Assembly (NCBI GenBank): GCA_016702605.1
Contig: JADJDQ010000021.1
Coordinates: 1-64,000 of the forward strand
Direction of reading: 5' to 3'
DNA from: Candidatus Intricatilinea gracilis
Lineage (GTDB): Bacteria > Pseudomonadota > Gammaproteobacteria > Burkholderiales > Burkholderiaceae_C
Length of the DNA stretch: 64,000 nucleotides
Positions 34,910 through 44,512 of this stretch are shown piece by piece. Position numbers and translations under genes: made by a program. The notes beneath the pieces were generated by a model. The model ran no database searches, was not told the origin of the DNA, and saw only the letters and a list, made by a program, of their open reading frames with translations. How positions within the stretch are numbered: the stretch's first letter is position 1; every line of letters starts with the position of its first letter.

Positions 34910-35326
34910 TCAGGCCTGGGGTGGTGCGCGTGGCTGAGCGCTGTGGCGGGCAAGCCGAGTGGCAGGGCCTGCCAAGGTGGTCAGATGGCGCCCGTGTGGC
35001 CCTGCGCGCGGCGAGGTCGGGTCCACATCGGTAGTCGGCAGGGCCAGACTGCCCAGCACACACTGCGGGCAGAGCTGGCAGTCCGGGCCCATGTGAGTGA
35101 GATCGCCCGACACGTCGCCGGCGGGGCCGACGCTGCCCGCCATGACATGAGGTGTGCCGTCGATGCTGGCGACGCACACCTGATCCCAGTTCGTCGCCAG
35201 GTTGGCGGCTGGCGACCAGGCTGCCTGGGCCAGGGGCAGCAAGGCAAACAGCAGCATCCACAACACAGCCAGCCGACCCAGGGGCCGGCTTGTGCTGCGC
35301 AAATGGTGAAAGACGCTGCTGCTCAC
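34910..35326 (-). CDS. CruR-like (DUF2946) copper-responsive upstream ORF, paralogue 2
   Basis: A 138-residue paralogue of the 29421-29837 protein, with hydrophobic segment VLWMLLFALLPLAQA, DCQLCPQC (Cys83, 86, 89) and RAPP at 133-136 (QPRAPPQA). The start is GTG (35326), as in the paralogue. It heads the cassette TonB receptor, BNR-repeat protein, thioredoxin-fold protein. A promoter-like TAGAAT ends 9 nt upstream of the start. Confidence 0.82.
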   Translation of the reverse strand: MSSSVFHHLRSTSRPLGRLAVLWMLLFALLPLAQAAWSPAANLATNWDQVCVASIDGTPHVMAGSVGPAGDVSGDLTHMGPDCQLCPQCVLGSLALPTTDVDPTSPRAGPHGRHLTTLAGPATRLARHSAQPRAPPQA

Positions 35327-35335
35327 GATTCGGAA

Positions 35336-35363
35336 ATTCTAAATTTCAGCTTCAGCTTGTCGC
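35336..35363 (-). promoter_or_regulatory. Candidate promoter of the cruR-like gene at 35326
   Basis: On the minus strand GCGACA (35363-35358) and TAGAAT (35341-35336) are 16 nt apart, and the -10 ends 9 nt before the GTG start. The -35 is weak. The layout implies a very short 5' leader. Confidence 0.4.
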
Positions 35364-35511
35364 AGCTTGCTTCTGGACAAGTGGTGACGGCTGGATGTGC
35401 TCCGGTTGCACTGCACGAAGTGGTGGTGCGAAGTTGTGGTGGTCCTGCCGCTGCAGCGCACCGTTCGTCGTGTGGCAACAACGGCACATACCCATCAGGC
35501 CGCGCAGGGCT

Positions 35512-36117
35512 TCAGATCACCCCGACCAGAAAGCCCACCCCCGCGGCGGCAATCGCGCCACCCGCCACCCGCACGGCGACTCGCCCCGCCGGCCATTTGA
35601 CGAGAAGTCCGAAGGCTATGCCCGACAGGTGCAGCAGGCCCGTGGCGACCACGAAGCCGGCGCTGAAAGCCAAAGCGTTGGCCGCCTGCGGCAGCTCGGT
35701 GCCGTGGGCATGGCCGTGAAAGATGGCGAAGGCGCCGACGATGACCGCGGCGATCCACAAGGCAGGCCGTGCGGCCAGCGCAATCATGGCGCCCAGCACG
35801 ATGGCCGACAGCGCGATGCCTTCTTCAACGCCGGGCAGCGGCACACCGGCCACGCCGAGGGCGCCACCGAAGGCCATCACCGTGGGAAACACGACCGGCA
35901 GCAGCCAGATGGCCGGCGCACCCAGGAAAGCGCCCCACAGGCCCACTGCGATCATGGCGATCACGTGGTCCCAGCCCAGCACCGGGTGCAGGAAACCGCT
36001 CCAGAAGCCGCCGGCCAGTGTCTCGGCGCCGGCATGGGCGTGGGCGCCGCCGCAGGCGAACAACATCAGCAGTGCGGCGATGGTGGTGGCGGCAAGTTGG
36101 CGGGGCAGGGGACACAT
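35512..36117 (-). CDS. HupE/UreJ family membrane protein
   Basis: A 201-residue protein with a signal peptide (LFACGGAHAHA) and six hydrophobic helices. It has the family motifs HPVLGWDHVIAMI near residue 45 and FHGHAHGTE near residue 133. HupE/UreJ proteins are thought to carry nickel or cobalt; the wider family also occurs beside other metal genes. It is upstream of the second CruR cassette in the same direction with a 185-nt gap, so it may be a separate unit or an extra copper-related permease. No hydrogenase or urease gene lies nearby, which weakens a nickel role. Confidence 0.82.
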   Translation of the reverse strand: MCPLPRQLAATTIAALLMLFACGGAHAHAGAETLAGGFWSGFLHPVLGWDHVIAMIAVGLWGAFLGAPAIWLLPVVFPTVMAFGGALGVAGVPLPGVEEGIALSAIVLGAMIALAARPALWIAAVIVGAFAIFHGHAHGTELPQAANALAFSAGFVVATGLLHLSGIAFGLLVKWPAGRVAVRVAGGAIAAAGVGFLVGVI

Positions 36118-36275
36118 CGGCCGGTTCCAGGCTGGGCAAATCGGGCGGCGCAGTGTAAGCAGCCGCCGTGCCGTCACCGCCGCCGACACTGCCGGTGACG
36201 GTTGGCATGCGGCTGAGCCGCAACAACCGCCACTTCGCGACGGCCGCACCGTTGTGCGACTTGCCGTGTGCCGAC

Positions 36276-36563
36276 TCACATGCCCTGGATGGCGATCAGG
36301 TGCCCCGTCGACGCGGCCTGGCGCAGGCCGACCAGCGCCTGGTACTCGGCCGAGTAATAGAAGGCTTCGAGCGCCGCCATGTCGGGAAACTCGAGGATCA
36401 CCTGGCGCTGTGGATCAGCCGCCCCTTCGAGCACCTTGACCGCTCCGCCGCGCACCAGATATCGCCCGCCGAAGGCGGCGATGACGGCTGGCACGCGGGC
36501 GCGGTACACCTCGTAGGCGGTCGGGTCGGTGATCTCGACATTGGCGTAGATGTAGGCGGCCAT
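36276..36563 (-). CDS. DUF1330 domain protein
   Basis: A 95-residue single-domain protein of the dimeric alpha-beta-barrel superfamily (YIYANVEITDPTAYEVYRARVPAVI; RQVILEFPDMAALEAFYYS), the DUF1330 family of unknown function. AGGAG lies upstream of ATG 36563. It follows the VOC-family gene by 36 nt on the same strand, so the two form a small operon. Confidence 0.88.
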   Translation of the reverse strand: MAAYIYANVEITDPTAYEVYRARVPAVIAAFGGRYLVRGGAVKVLEGAADPQRQVILEFPDMAALEAFYYSAEYQALVGLRQAASTGHLIAIQGM

Positions 36564-36599
36564 GTGGTGTGCTCCTGGGTGATTGTTTCGTCGGCTTGG

Positions 36600-36989
36600 T
36601 CAGCCCGGGGCGCGGGCGTAACTCACCGTGAGCATCTCCCACTGGTGGCCTTCGGGCTCGTTCCAGTAGACCATGCGCCCGCCGTAGTCGGTGTTGATGC
36701 GCCCGTTCATGGGGCCGCGCACGTCGCTGCGGTAGTCGATGCCGGCGGCTTCGATGCGCGCCAGGATGGCGTCGAAGTCCTGCTCGGTGACCCGAAAGCA
36801 GCAGTGGTAGACCTCGAAGGGATCGGTGGTCTCGACGAAGTCGAGTGTCAGCCCGGCGTTCACGTACACCGGCGAAAACGGCCCGAGGCCGGTCTCGGCC
36901 CAGGGCACACCGAGCAACTCGGCCAGTTGCCTGGCCGACGCCACCTTGTTGCGCGACGGCACGATGAAGTGGTCGAGTTCGATGGCCAT
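36600..36989 (-). CDS. VOC-family (glyoxalase/dioxygenase superfamily) protein
   Basis: A 129-residue protein with two beta-alpha-beta-beta-beta modules (LDHFIVPSRNK, LDFVETTDPFEVYHCCFRV, YGGRMVYWNEPEGHQWEMLTVSY). His and Glu residues sit at the usual metal-ligand positions. Substrate cannot be told. GGAGATCC precedes ATG 36989. First gene of the pair with the DUF1330 gene. Confidence 0.82.
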   Translation of the reverse strand: MAIELDHFIVPSRNKVASARQLAELLGVPWAETGLGPFSPVYVNAGLTLDFVETTDPFEVYHCCFRVTEQDFDAILARIEAAGIDYRSDVRGPMNGRINTDYGGRMVYWNEPEGHQWEMLTVSYARAPG

Positions 36990-37203
36990 GGTGGATCTCC
37001 GGTTCACGGGCATGTCTCCTGCCATTCTGTGGCGCCGCACCAGCCGTGTGGCGGGGTGTCGACCTTGTTTTTGCACCCCGCCGGCCAGCGCGCCCGCAGG
37101 CATCGCAGAGTGGCGCTCGGCAGGTCCCTGGCTATTGGTCCCAACGGGCAGGTCGCTGGTTCAGAATGCCGGCTCCAGTTCCATTGCGCTGCGGAGGCCT
37201 GTC

Positions 37204-38082
37204 ATGTCGACCACCCTCAAAGTTTCGCCCGTCGTGGCTGGTTGCTGGCGCATGGCCGAATGGGGCTGGTCGGCGCTGGAGACGGCGCGCTGGATCGGGC
37301 AGGCCATCGAGCGTGGTGTCACCAGCTTCGACCATGCCGAGGTCTACGGCGGCTACCAGTGCGAGGCCTTGTTCGGTGCTGCGCTGGCGCTGGCGCCGGA
37401 GCTGCGCCCTCACATGCAGCTGGTCAGCAAATGTGGCATCCAGCTGGTGCATTCGTCACGCCCGGGTCATCGGCTCAAGGCCTACGACACCTCGGCCGCA
37501 CACATCGCCGCCAGCGTCGACAACAGCCTGCGGGCGCTGGGCACCGATCACCTCGACCTGCTGCTCATCCATCGGCCCGACGCCCTGCTCGACGCCGCCG
37601 AGGTGGCGGCCACCTTCGGGCGGCTGCGCACGGCGGGCAAGGTGCGGGCGTTCGGTGTCTCGAACTTCACGCCCACGCAGTTCGACCTGCTCAACACCCA
37701 TGTGCAGCTGGTGACCAACCAGATCGAGCTGAACCCCTTGCAACGGGCGCCGCTGCACGACGGCACCCTCGACCAGCTGCAGCAACATGGCCTGGTGCCG
37801 ATGATCTGGTCGCCGCTGGCCGGTGGTCGCCTGCTGAAGGGTGACGACGACGACGCCCGGCGTGTGCAGGGTGTGCTTGACCGCCTGGCCCAGGCTCACG
37901 GCGTGAGCCCGGCCACGTTGGCCTACGCCTGGCTGCGCCGCCATCCGACCCGGCCGGTGCTGGTGACCGGCAGCCGGCGTCTCGAGGCGCTCGACGACGC
38001 CCTGGCCGGCCTGAAGCTCGATCTGGATCGCCAGACCTGGTACGAGATCTGGCAAGCCGGTGCCGGGCACGAAGTGGCCTGA
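37204..38082 (+). CDS. Aldo/keto reductase (YdhF-like)
   Basis: A 292-residue NADPH-dependent oxidoreductase of the AKR superfamily: TSFDHAEVYGGY with the catalytic Asp/Tyr, KCGIQ (Lys), LIHRPDALLD with the active His, FGVSNFTPTQF, and a C-terminal VLVTGSRR cofactor motif. GGAGG lies 7 nt before ATG 37204. It stands alone between a divergent VOC operon and the ugp genes. Physiological substrate unknown. Confidence 0.9.
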   Translation: MSTTLKVSPVVAGCWRMAEWGWSALETARWIGQAIERGVTSFDHAEVYGGYQCEALFGAALALAPELRPHMQLVSKCGIQLVHSSRPGHRLKAYDTSAAHIAASVDNSLRALGTDHLDLLLIHRPDALLDAAEVAATFGRLRTAGKVRAFGVSNFTPTQFDLLNTHVQLVTNQIELNPLQRAPLHDGTLDQLQQHGLVPMIWSPLAGGRLLKGDDDDARRVQGVLDRLAQAHGVSPATLAYAWLRRHPTRPVLVTGSRRLEALDDALAGLKLDLDRQTWYEIWQAGAGHEVA

Positions 38083-38284
38083 TGCCGGCGGCCGCTCGGG
38101 CTGCTGGCAAGACCCGGCGCAACGCGCGGCCGGGCGCCGGCTGAGCACGCTCAACTGGCGCCGTGTTGGTGCCGCGGCACCCGGGCTCAGCCCGATGGCC
38201 GGGTGTCACACGGCGCCCGCAGAATGGGCCGACATGCCGCTGCCGCCCCGGTGCACGGCCCCGTGATCATGTTCAGGAGACCGC

Positions 38285-39504
<1,220 letters not shown>

Positions 39505-39508
<4 letters not shown>

Positions 39509-40446
39509 AGGCATCACTCGCCGGGCCCGACGTCTGGCCCTGGCCGCGCTGGCTGGCGCACCGGGGTGCCGGCAAGCTGGCGCCCGAAAACACGCTGGCG
39601 GCGTTCCGGCTCGGGGCATCGCACGGTTTCAGGGCCTTCGAATGCGACGTGAAACTCAGTGCCGACGGCCAGCCGTTTCTGCTGCACGACGCCACACTCG
39701 ACCGCACCAGCAACGCCCAGGGCACCGCCGGTGAAAGGTGCTGGAGCGATCTGGCGCAGCTCGACGCCGGCAGCTGGCACAGCAGCGCCTACGCCGGCGA
39801 ACCGCTGCCCCACCTCGCGGACATCGCCCGGTTCTGCCTGCACAACGGCTACGTGCTCAACCTCGAGATCAAGCCCACACCGGGCGACGCCGACCGCACT
39901 GGCCGTGTGGTGGCGCAGGCCGTGCGGGCGCTGTGGGGCGCCGACGTGGCCGCCGGGCGCAGCACCTGGCCGCTGCTCAGCAGCTTCGAGCCGGCGGCGC
40001 TGGACGCCGCGCGCCTGGCCGCGCCCGAGTTGCCACGTGCCTTGCTGGCCGACACGCTGTGGACCGAGGCCATCGCGCCCGGTCAACTCTCGGCCCAGAC
40101 CCTCGACGCCGCTGCGACCGTGGCAGACGCCGGCCCGGCCGATCGGCCCGCCGGTTCTGCACAGACCGAACAGCCGCCCGGTGCTCGCCTGCTCACCTGG
40201 CTGGCCGTGGCGCAGGGCGTGGGTTGTGTGGCTTGTGTGCTCGAGCACGAGCTGGTCGACGCGGCGTTGATCCGCCGCCTGCACGGCCTGGGCTTGCGCG
40301 CCATGGTCTACACCGTCAACGACCCGGTGCGTGCCGCCGAGCTGTTGTCCTGGGGTCTGGACGGTGTGATCACCGACGCGGTCGACGTGATGACGCCGAC
40401 AGGCCAAAGCGCCCGTGTCACCGCAGCGCTGCCCCGGGTGGGCTGA
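39505..40446 (+). CDS. ugpQ: Glycerophosphodiester phosphodiesterase
   Basis: A 313-residue GDPD-family enzyme that cleaves glycerophosphodiesters to sn-glycerol-3-phosphate and alcohol. Catalytic motifs are AHRGAGKLAPENT (near residue 18), ECDVKLSADG with the acidic metal ligands, LHDATLDRTSN and LEIKP. A DAGPADRPAGS-like insert near residue 205 makes it longer than the usual 250. No signal peptide, so it acts in the cytoplasm on imported substrate. Coupled to ugpC by ATGA. Confidence 0.9.
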
Positions 40447-40492
40447 CCCCCTGAGGGGACGGACGACGAATGTCGTCGGCCCGAGGGCGCCG

Positions 40493-42121
40493 TCAAGTCA
40501 CCACGGGCATCGCCCCCGGCGCGGCTTCGGCGCCGAGCTGGGCGTCATGGTCGTCGTGTTGCGGCAGCTCTGACACGCGGCGCAACGCCGAAAAACGCCA
40601 GGCCAGCGCCACACCCGTCGACAACGTGATGCCACCAAACGCCAGGCCGGCGTTCAGGCCGACGTGTTCACCCAGCCAGCCGCCGAGCATGGCGCCGGGT
40701 GCGGCCGGGATGAGGATGAGCCAGCGCATGGTCGTCGTCATGCGTCCGAGCAGCGGGCTCGGTGTCACTGCCTGGCGCAGTGCAATGAAGTTCACGAAGA
40801 TCCAGGTCGCCCCGACGCTGAACCCCAGCAGCATGGCCACGAAGGCCGCCACTGCGAGTGTGGGCCCCACCCGCTCGGGCGACATCACCACCGCCAGCAG
40901 CCAACCCGCACCCGTCAGCGCCTGGCCCAGCAACATCGCAGGCCCCGGGCCCAGACGACGGCTCACCGCGCTGCCACTCAGGCTGCCCAGCACCGAACCC
41001 ACCCCCACGGCCACATAACTCAGGCCCACACCCTGCTCACTCAGGCCCAGGCTGCGTGTGGCGTACAGGATCTGCACCACCACCGCGCTGTGATAACAGA
41101 ACTGCCACAACCCGGCCAGCAAGGCCAGCTGCACCAGCAGGGGGTGACCCAGCACGAAACGCAGGCCCGCCGCCAGCTCGGCGCCAAACCCCCGCACCTC
41201 GCGCTGCCACTGCAGCCGGCGCAGGCGGCGGTGGCGCTCGTGCGGCGAGCTGCCTGACTGCGCTCCGTCGGGCGCCGTGTCGGCAGCGATGTGCGAATTC
41301 GCTGCACTCGATGAGTCGAAAGACGCGGGTGCCTCAGGTCTACCCGGCCCGTCCGTTCTGCCGGATGAGACCGGCGCAGTCGACGTGTCAGACCAACTTG
41401 TTGCCCCTCGCGCCCGCCGGCCAGGCTCGGGCAGGCGTTCGACCAGCGTCACACCCCGCAGCACCAGCGCCGAGGCCAGCAGCATCACGGCGTCCACCAG
41501 CAATGCCAACGGCGCCCCCACCGTCTTGATCAGCAGCCCGGCCAGCCCCGGCCCGGCCACCTCGGCACCCGACGAGGCCAAGGCGTTGCGCGCAAACGCC
41601 TCCACCAGCCGGTCGCGCCCCACCACCTGCGTCAGCACGATCTGCGCGGCACTGCCCGCCACGGTGGCAGCCGTGCCGATCACGAAGGCCACCGCATACA
41701 ACCAACCCATGCCCAGCCAGTTCCGGCCGCCGATCCACCAGACCAGCGGCACACTCAGCACCGCCACACACATCAGCAGTTCGCCGGCCAGATAGACCGG
41801 CAGCTTGGCCACCCGGTCCAGCCACACCCCGGCAGGCAGCGAGAACAACACGAAGGGCAAGGTTTCCATCGCCGTGAGCCAGCCCATCTGCGTGGGTGTG
41901 GCCGCCAGCAGCACCGCCGCCGTGAGCGGCAGCGCCAGCATCGTCACCTGCCCACCCAGCGAGCTGACCAGCACCGACACCCAGATGCGCAGATACGCCG
42001 GCTGGCGCAGCAGATCGTCGGCGGGCAACACCTCGCGCCACCTTGCCGCCAGCCCGCGACGTGCCGCAGCGCCGCCCTCCACCGCCGTGCCCCGGCCCCC
42101 TGATTCGTTTTGTTCTGGCAT
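40493..42121 (-). CDS. MFS transporter, EntS-like
   Basis: A 542-residue major facilitator with about twelve helices (PAYLRIWVSVLVSSLGGQVTMLALPLTA; PAGVWLDRVAKLP loop motif). A long polar Ser/Pro/Asp-rich central loop (residues about 235-295) lies between helices 6 and 7. The EntS-like group includes siderophore and drug exporters. It converges on ugpQ and is divergent from the chemoreceptor. The cargo is unknown; no siderophore synthesis gene is in the window. Confidence 0.82.
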   Translation of the reverse strand: MPEQNESGGRGTAVEGGAAARRGLAARWREVLPADDLLRQPAYLRIWVSVLVSSLGGQVTMLALPLTAAVLLAATPTQMGWLTAMETLPFVLFSLPAGVWLDRVAKLPVYLAGELLMCVAVLSVPLVWWIGGRNWLGMGWLYAVAFVIGTAATVAGSAAQIVLTQVVGRDRLVEAFARNALASSGAEVAGPGLAGLLIKTVGAPLALLVDAVMLLASALVLRGVTLVERLPEPGRRARGATSWSDTSTAPVSSGRTDGPGRPEAPASFDSSSAANSHIAADTAPDGAQSGSSPHERHRRLRRLQWQREVRGFGAELAAGLRFVLGHPLLVQLALLAGLWQFCYHSAVVVQILYATRSLGLSEQGVGLSYVAVGVGSVLGSLSGSAVSRRLGPGPAMLLGQALTGAGWLLAVVMSPERVGPTLAVAAFVAMLLGFSVGATWIFVNFIALRQAVTPSPLLGRMTTTMRWLILIPAAPGAMLGGWLGEHVGLNAGLAFGGITLSTGVALAWRFSALRRVSELPQHDDHDAQLGAEAAPGAMPVVT

Positions 42122-42439
42122 GAGGGCGCGAATCTAGCAATCTCGAGCCAAGGCGGCCAGCGGGTCAGCCCGGGGGAGGCCGAAACAGCCGCAGTTGGTC
42201 GAACGCTGCGCTGTGTCGTCTCGAGGGTTCCGCGCCAGTGGCCTGCCGTTCGGGCGCGGGCAGGGTGGGCTGATCTGATGCGAGGCGACGCACCTGGCCG
42301 CGAAATCACCCGCGTTCAAGGCTCATTTCGTGAATTGATGCGGCGGCGCGGCTGGCAGGATGTTGTCATCACGAGGCGGGTCGATCGCCCCGCTCCCGGG
42401 CGCCTTGCGGCTGCTTCGTGACATCCAAGAGGGACTATC
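42122..42439. other. Divergent intergenic region, MFS gene / chemoreceptor gene
   Basis: I see no gene, tRNA or terminator in this 318-nt stretch. No sigma-28 motagram (TAAA-N15-GCCGATAA-like) was found ahead of the chemoreceptor. AAGAGGGA at 42427-42434 is its ribosome-binding site. Confidence 0.4.
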
Positions 42440-44209
42440 GTGAATACCAAGGACTTGAAGATCTCGACCCGGCTGGTGCTGGGGTTTTCCGCGCTGGGCG
42501 CCTTGCTGGTGTTGATCGGCGCCATTGCCTTGATCAACGTCGGGTCGATCGGCAAGGAGTTCGACCTGGTCATGGAGGATCGCTACGTCAAGATCAACCA
42601 CGCCACGATCATCAAGAACGAAGTGAACGACGCCGCGCGGGCTTTGCGCAATGTCTTCTTGCTGACGGATGCGGCCGAGCTGAAGCAGCAGTTCGATGAG
42701 TTGGATGCCTCGCGCAAGATCATCGGCGACCACCTGGCCAGGCTGGAGCAGTCGGTCACCGACGAGCAGGGCAAGGCCTTGCTGGCCAAGGTGGTGGCTG
42801 CGCGTGCGGTCTATCTGCAGACGCGCGAGAAGTTGTTCGAGCAGTTCAAGTCGGGTCAGGTGGATGCCGCGAAGGCGACGCTGAACAAAGACAACCGCGC
42901 GGCCCAACTGAGCTACATGGCGACGCTGGATGACCTGATCAAGCGTCAGGAGGTATTGATGCAGCAGGCGGGTGTCGAGGTCGAGGCGTCGATTTCGGCC
43001 ACGCGGTTCGAGGTGATCGGGGCCTTGCTGGTGTCGTTCGTGGTGGGCAGCCTGATGGCCCTGTGGATCGTGCGGTCGACGACCGGGCCGCTCAACCTGG
43101 GTGTGCAGGTGGCGCGTGGGGTGTCCGAGGGTGATCTGGCGCAGCAGTTCGAATCGGGTGGGCAGAGCGAGACCGGTCAGTTGCTGACCGCCTTGCACGA
43201 CATGAAGGATCGCCTGGCCGGCATCGTGGGTGGTGTTCGTTCGGGCGCCGAAGGGGTGGCGACGGCGGCGGCGCAGATCGCCCAGGGCAACAACGACCTG
43301 AGTTCACGCACCGAGCAGCAGGCCAGCGCGCTGGAAGAAACGGCGGCGTCGATGGAAGAGTTGTCGAGCACGGTCAAGCTCAACGCCGAGAACGCGCGCC
43401 AGGCCAATCAGCTGGCGCTGGGGGCGTCGGGCGTGGCCACCAAGGGCGGCGAGGTGGTGGCCCAGGTGGTCGACACGATGAAGGGCATCAATGTCAGCTC
43501 GAAGAAGATTGCCGACATCATCGGTGTGATCGACGGTATCGCCTTCCAGACCAACATCCTGGCGCTCAACGCCGCAGTGGAAGCAGCGCGGGCGGGTGAA
43601 CAGGGCCGCGGTTTTGCCGTGGTGGCCGGCGAGGTGCGCAGTCTGGCGCAGCGCAGCGCCGATGCGGCCAAGGAGATCAAGACTCTCATCACCGACAGCG
43701 TCGAGCGGGTGGAGCAGGGCAGCTCGCTGGTCGACCAGGCGGGGCGCACCATGGAAGAGGTGGTGGGCGCGATCAAACGCGTGAGCGATATCGTGGCCGA
43801 GATCAGCGCTGCCAGCGCCGAGCAGAGTTCGGGTGTGGCGCAGATCGAGCAGGCGGTGACGCAGATGGATCAGGCCACGCAGCAAAACGCCGCCCTGGTG
43901 GAAGAAAGTGCTGCCGCGGCCGAGAGCCTGCGCCATCAGGCTCAGCAACTGGTGGACGCGGTAGCGGTGTTCAAGATCGCCGGGTCGGCGGGCCCTGTGG
44001 CCGCGCCGGCCGCCGCGGCACACGGCGGCGTCGAGCGGCGTGGCCCGGATCGCGCCACCAATGTTGCGCGGCCGACTTTCGGCGCAGCCGCGCCTGCCAA
44101 GTCCGGCCCAGCCAGGGCCGCTGCGGCACCGGTCCGGGTTGCGGCAGCGGCCACGCCGGTCGAAACGGCGCCCGCCCGCACCGGCACCGACGACTGGGAA
44201 AGCTTCTGA
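42440..44209 (+). CDS. Methyl-accepting chemotaxis protein
   Basis: A 589-residue Tar-type chemoreceptor: TM1 (about 10-32), a periplasmic four-helix-bundle sensor (about 33-187), TM2 (about 190-210), HAMP (about 211-263) and a cytoplasmic signalling domain. The hairpin tip is conserved (FQTNILALNAAVEAARAGEQ), and long coiled-coil arms carry methylation-type Gln/Glu pairs. It ends DDWESF, a CheR/CheB-tethering pentapeptide like NWETF. The start is GTG at 42440 with AAGAGGGA upstream. No che or flagellar genes are adjacent. Ligand unknown. Confidence 0.95.
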   Translation: MNTKDLKISTRLVLGFSALGALLVLIGAIALINVGSIGKEFDLVMEDRYVKINHATIIKNEVNDAARALRNVFLLTDAAELKQQFDELDASRKIIGDHLARLEQSVTDEQGKALLAKVVAARAVYLQTREKLFEQFKSGQVDAAKATLNKDNRAAQLSYMATLDDLIKRQEVLMQQAGVEVEASISATRFEVIGALLVSFVVGSLMALWIVRSTTGPLNLGVQVARGVSEGDLAQQFESGGQSETGQLLTALHDMKDRLAGIVGGVRSGAEGVATAAAQIAQGNNDLSSRTEQQASALEETAASMEELSSTVKLNAENARQANQLALGASGVATKGGEVVAQVVDTMKGINVSSKKIADIIGVIDGIAFQTNILALNAAVEAARAGEQGRGFAVVAGEVRSLAQRSADAAKEIKTLITDSVERVEQGSSLVDQAGRTMEEVVGAIKRVSDIVAEISAASAEQSSGVAQIEQAVTQMDQATQQNAALVEESAAAAESLRHQAQQLVDAVAVFKIAGSAGPVAAPAAAAHGGVERRGPDRATNVARPTFGAAAPAKSGPARAAAAPVRVAAAATPVETAPARTGTDDWESF

Positions 44210-44320
44210 GCAACCCGGGGCCGGGCGGCGCTCGGCCCGGTACCTGCGGGATCACGTGACCCTGAGGCGCCCCGGCACCTGCTCGAGACGACCCCGCCGG
44301 CCGCTTCGCCGTCTTGACTC

Positions 44321-44351
44321 AGGCCCGCTTGGTCGGGCCTGCTGCGTTTTT
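44321..44351 (+). terminator. Rho-independent terminator after the chemoreceptor gene
   Basis: Stem AGGCCCG (44321-44327) / CGGGCCT (44334-44340), 6-nt loop, then GCTGCG and five T residues. The rest of the 303-nt gap (44210-44512) shows no other feature. Confidence 0.7.
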
Positions 44352-44512
44352 CACGTCGGTCGCACTTTTTGCGTTGCCGGCGTGACGTCGTGCATCGAGT
44401 CCCCCCACGAATAGACGAGCTTTGCACTTCGGCACGGGCTGGACATGGACTATCTTCCATGCGGCTCGCGGGGCGGGCTGGATGCGGCCCGGGGCCGTGA
44501 GGAGCAGGGCAG

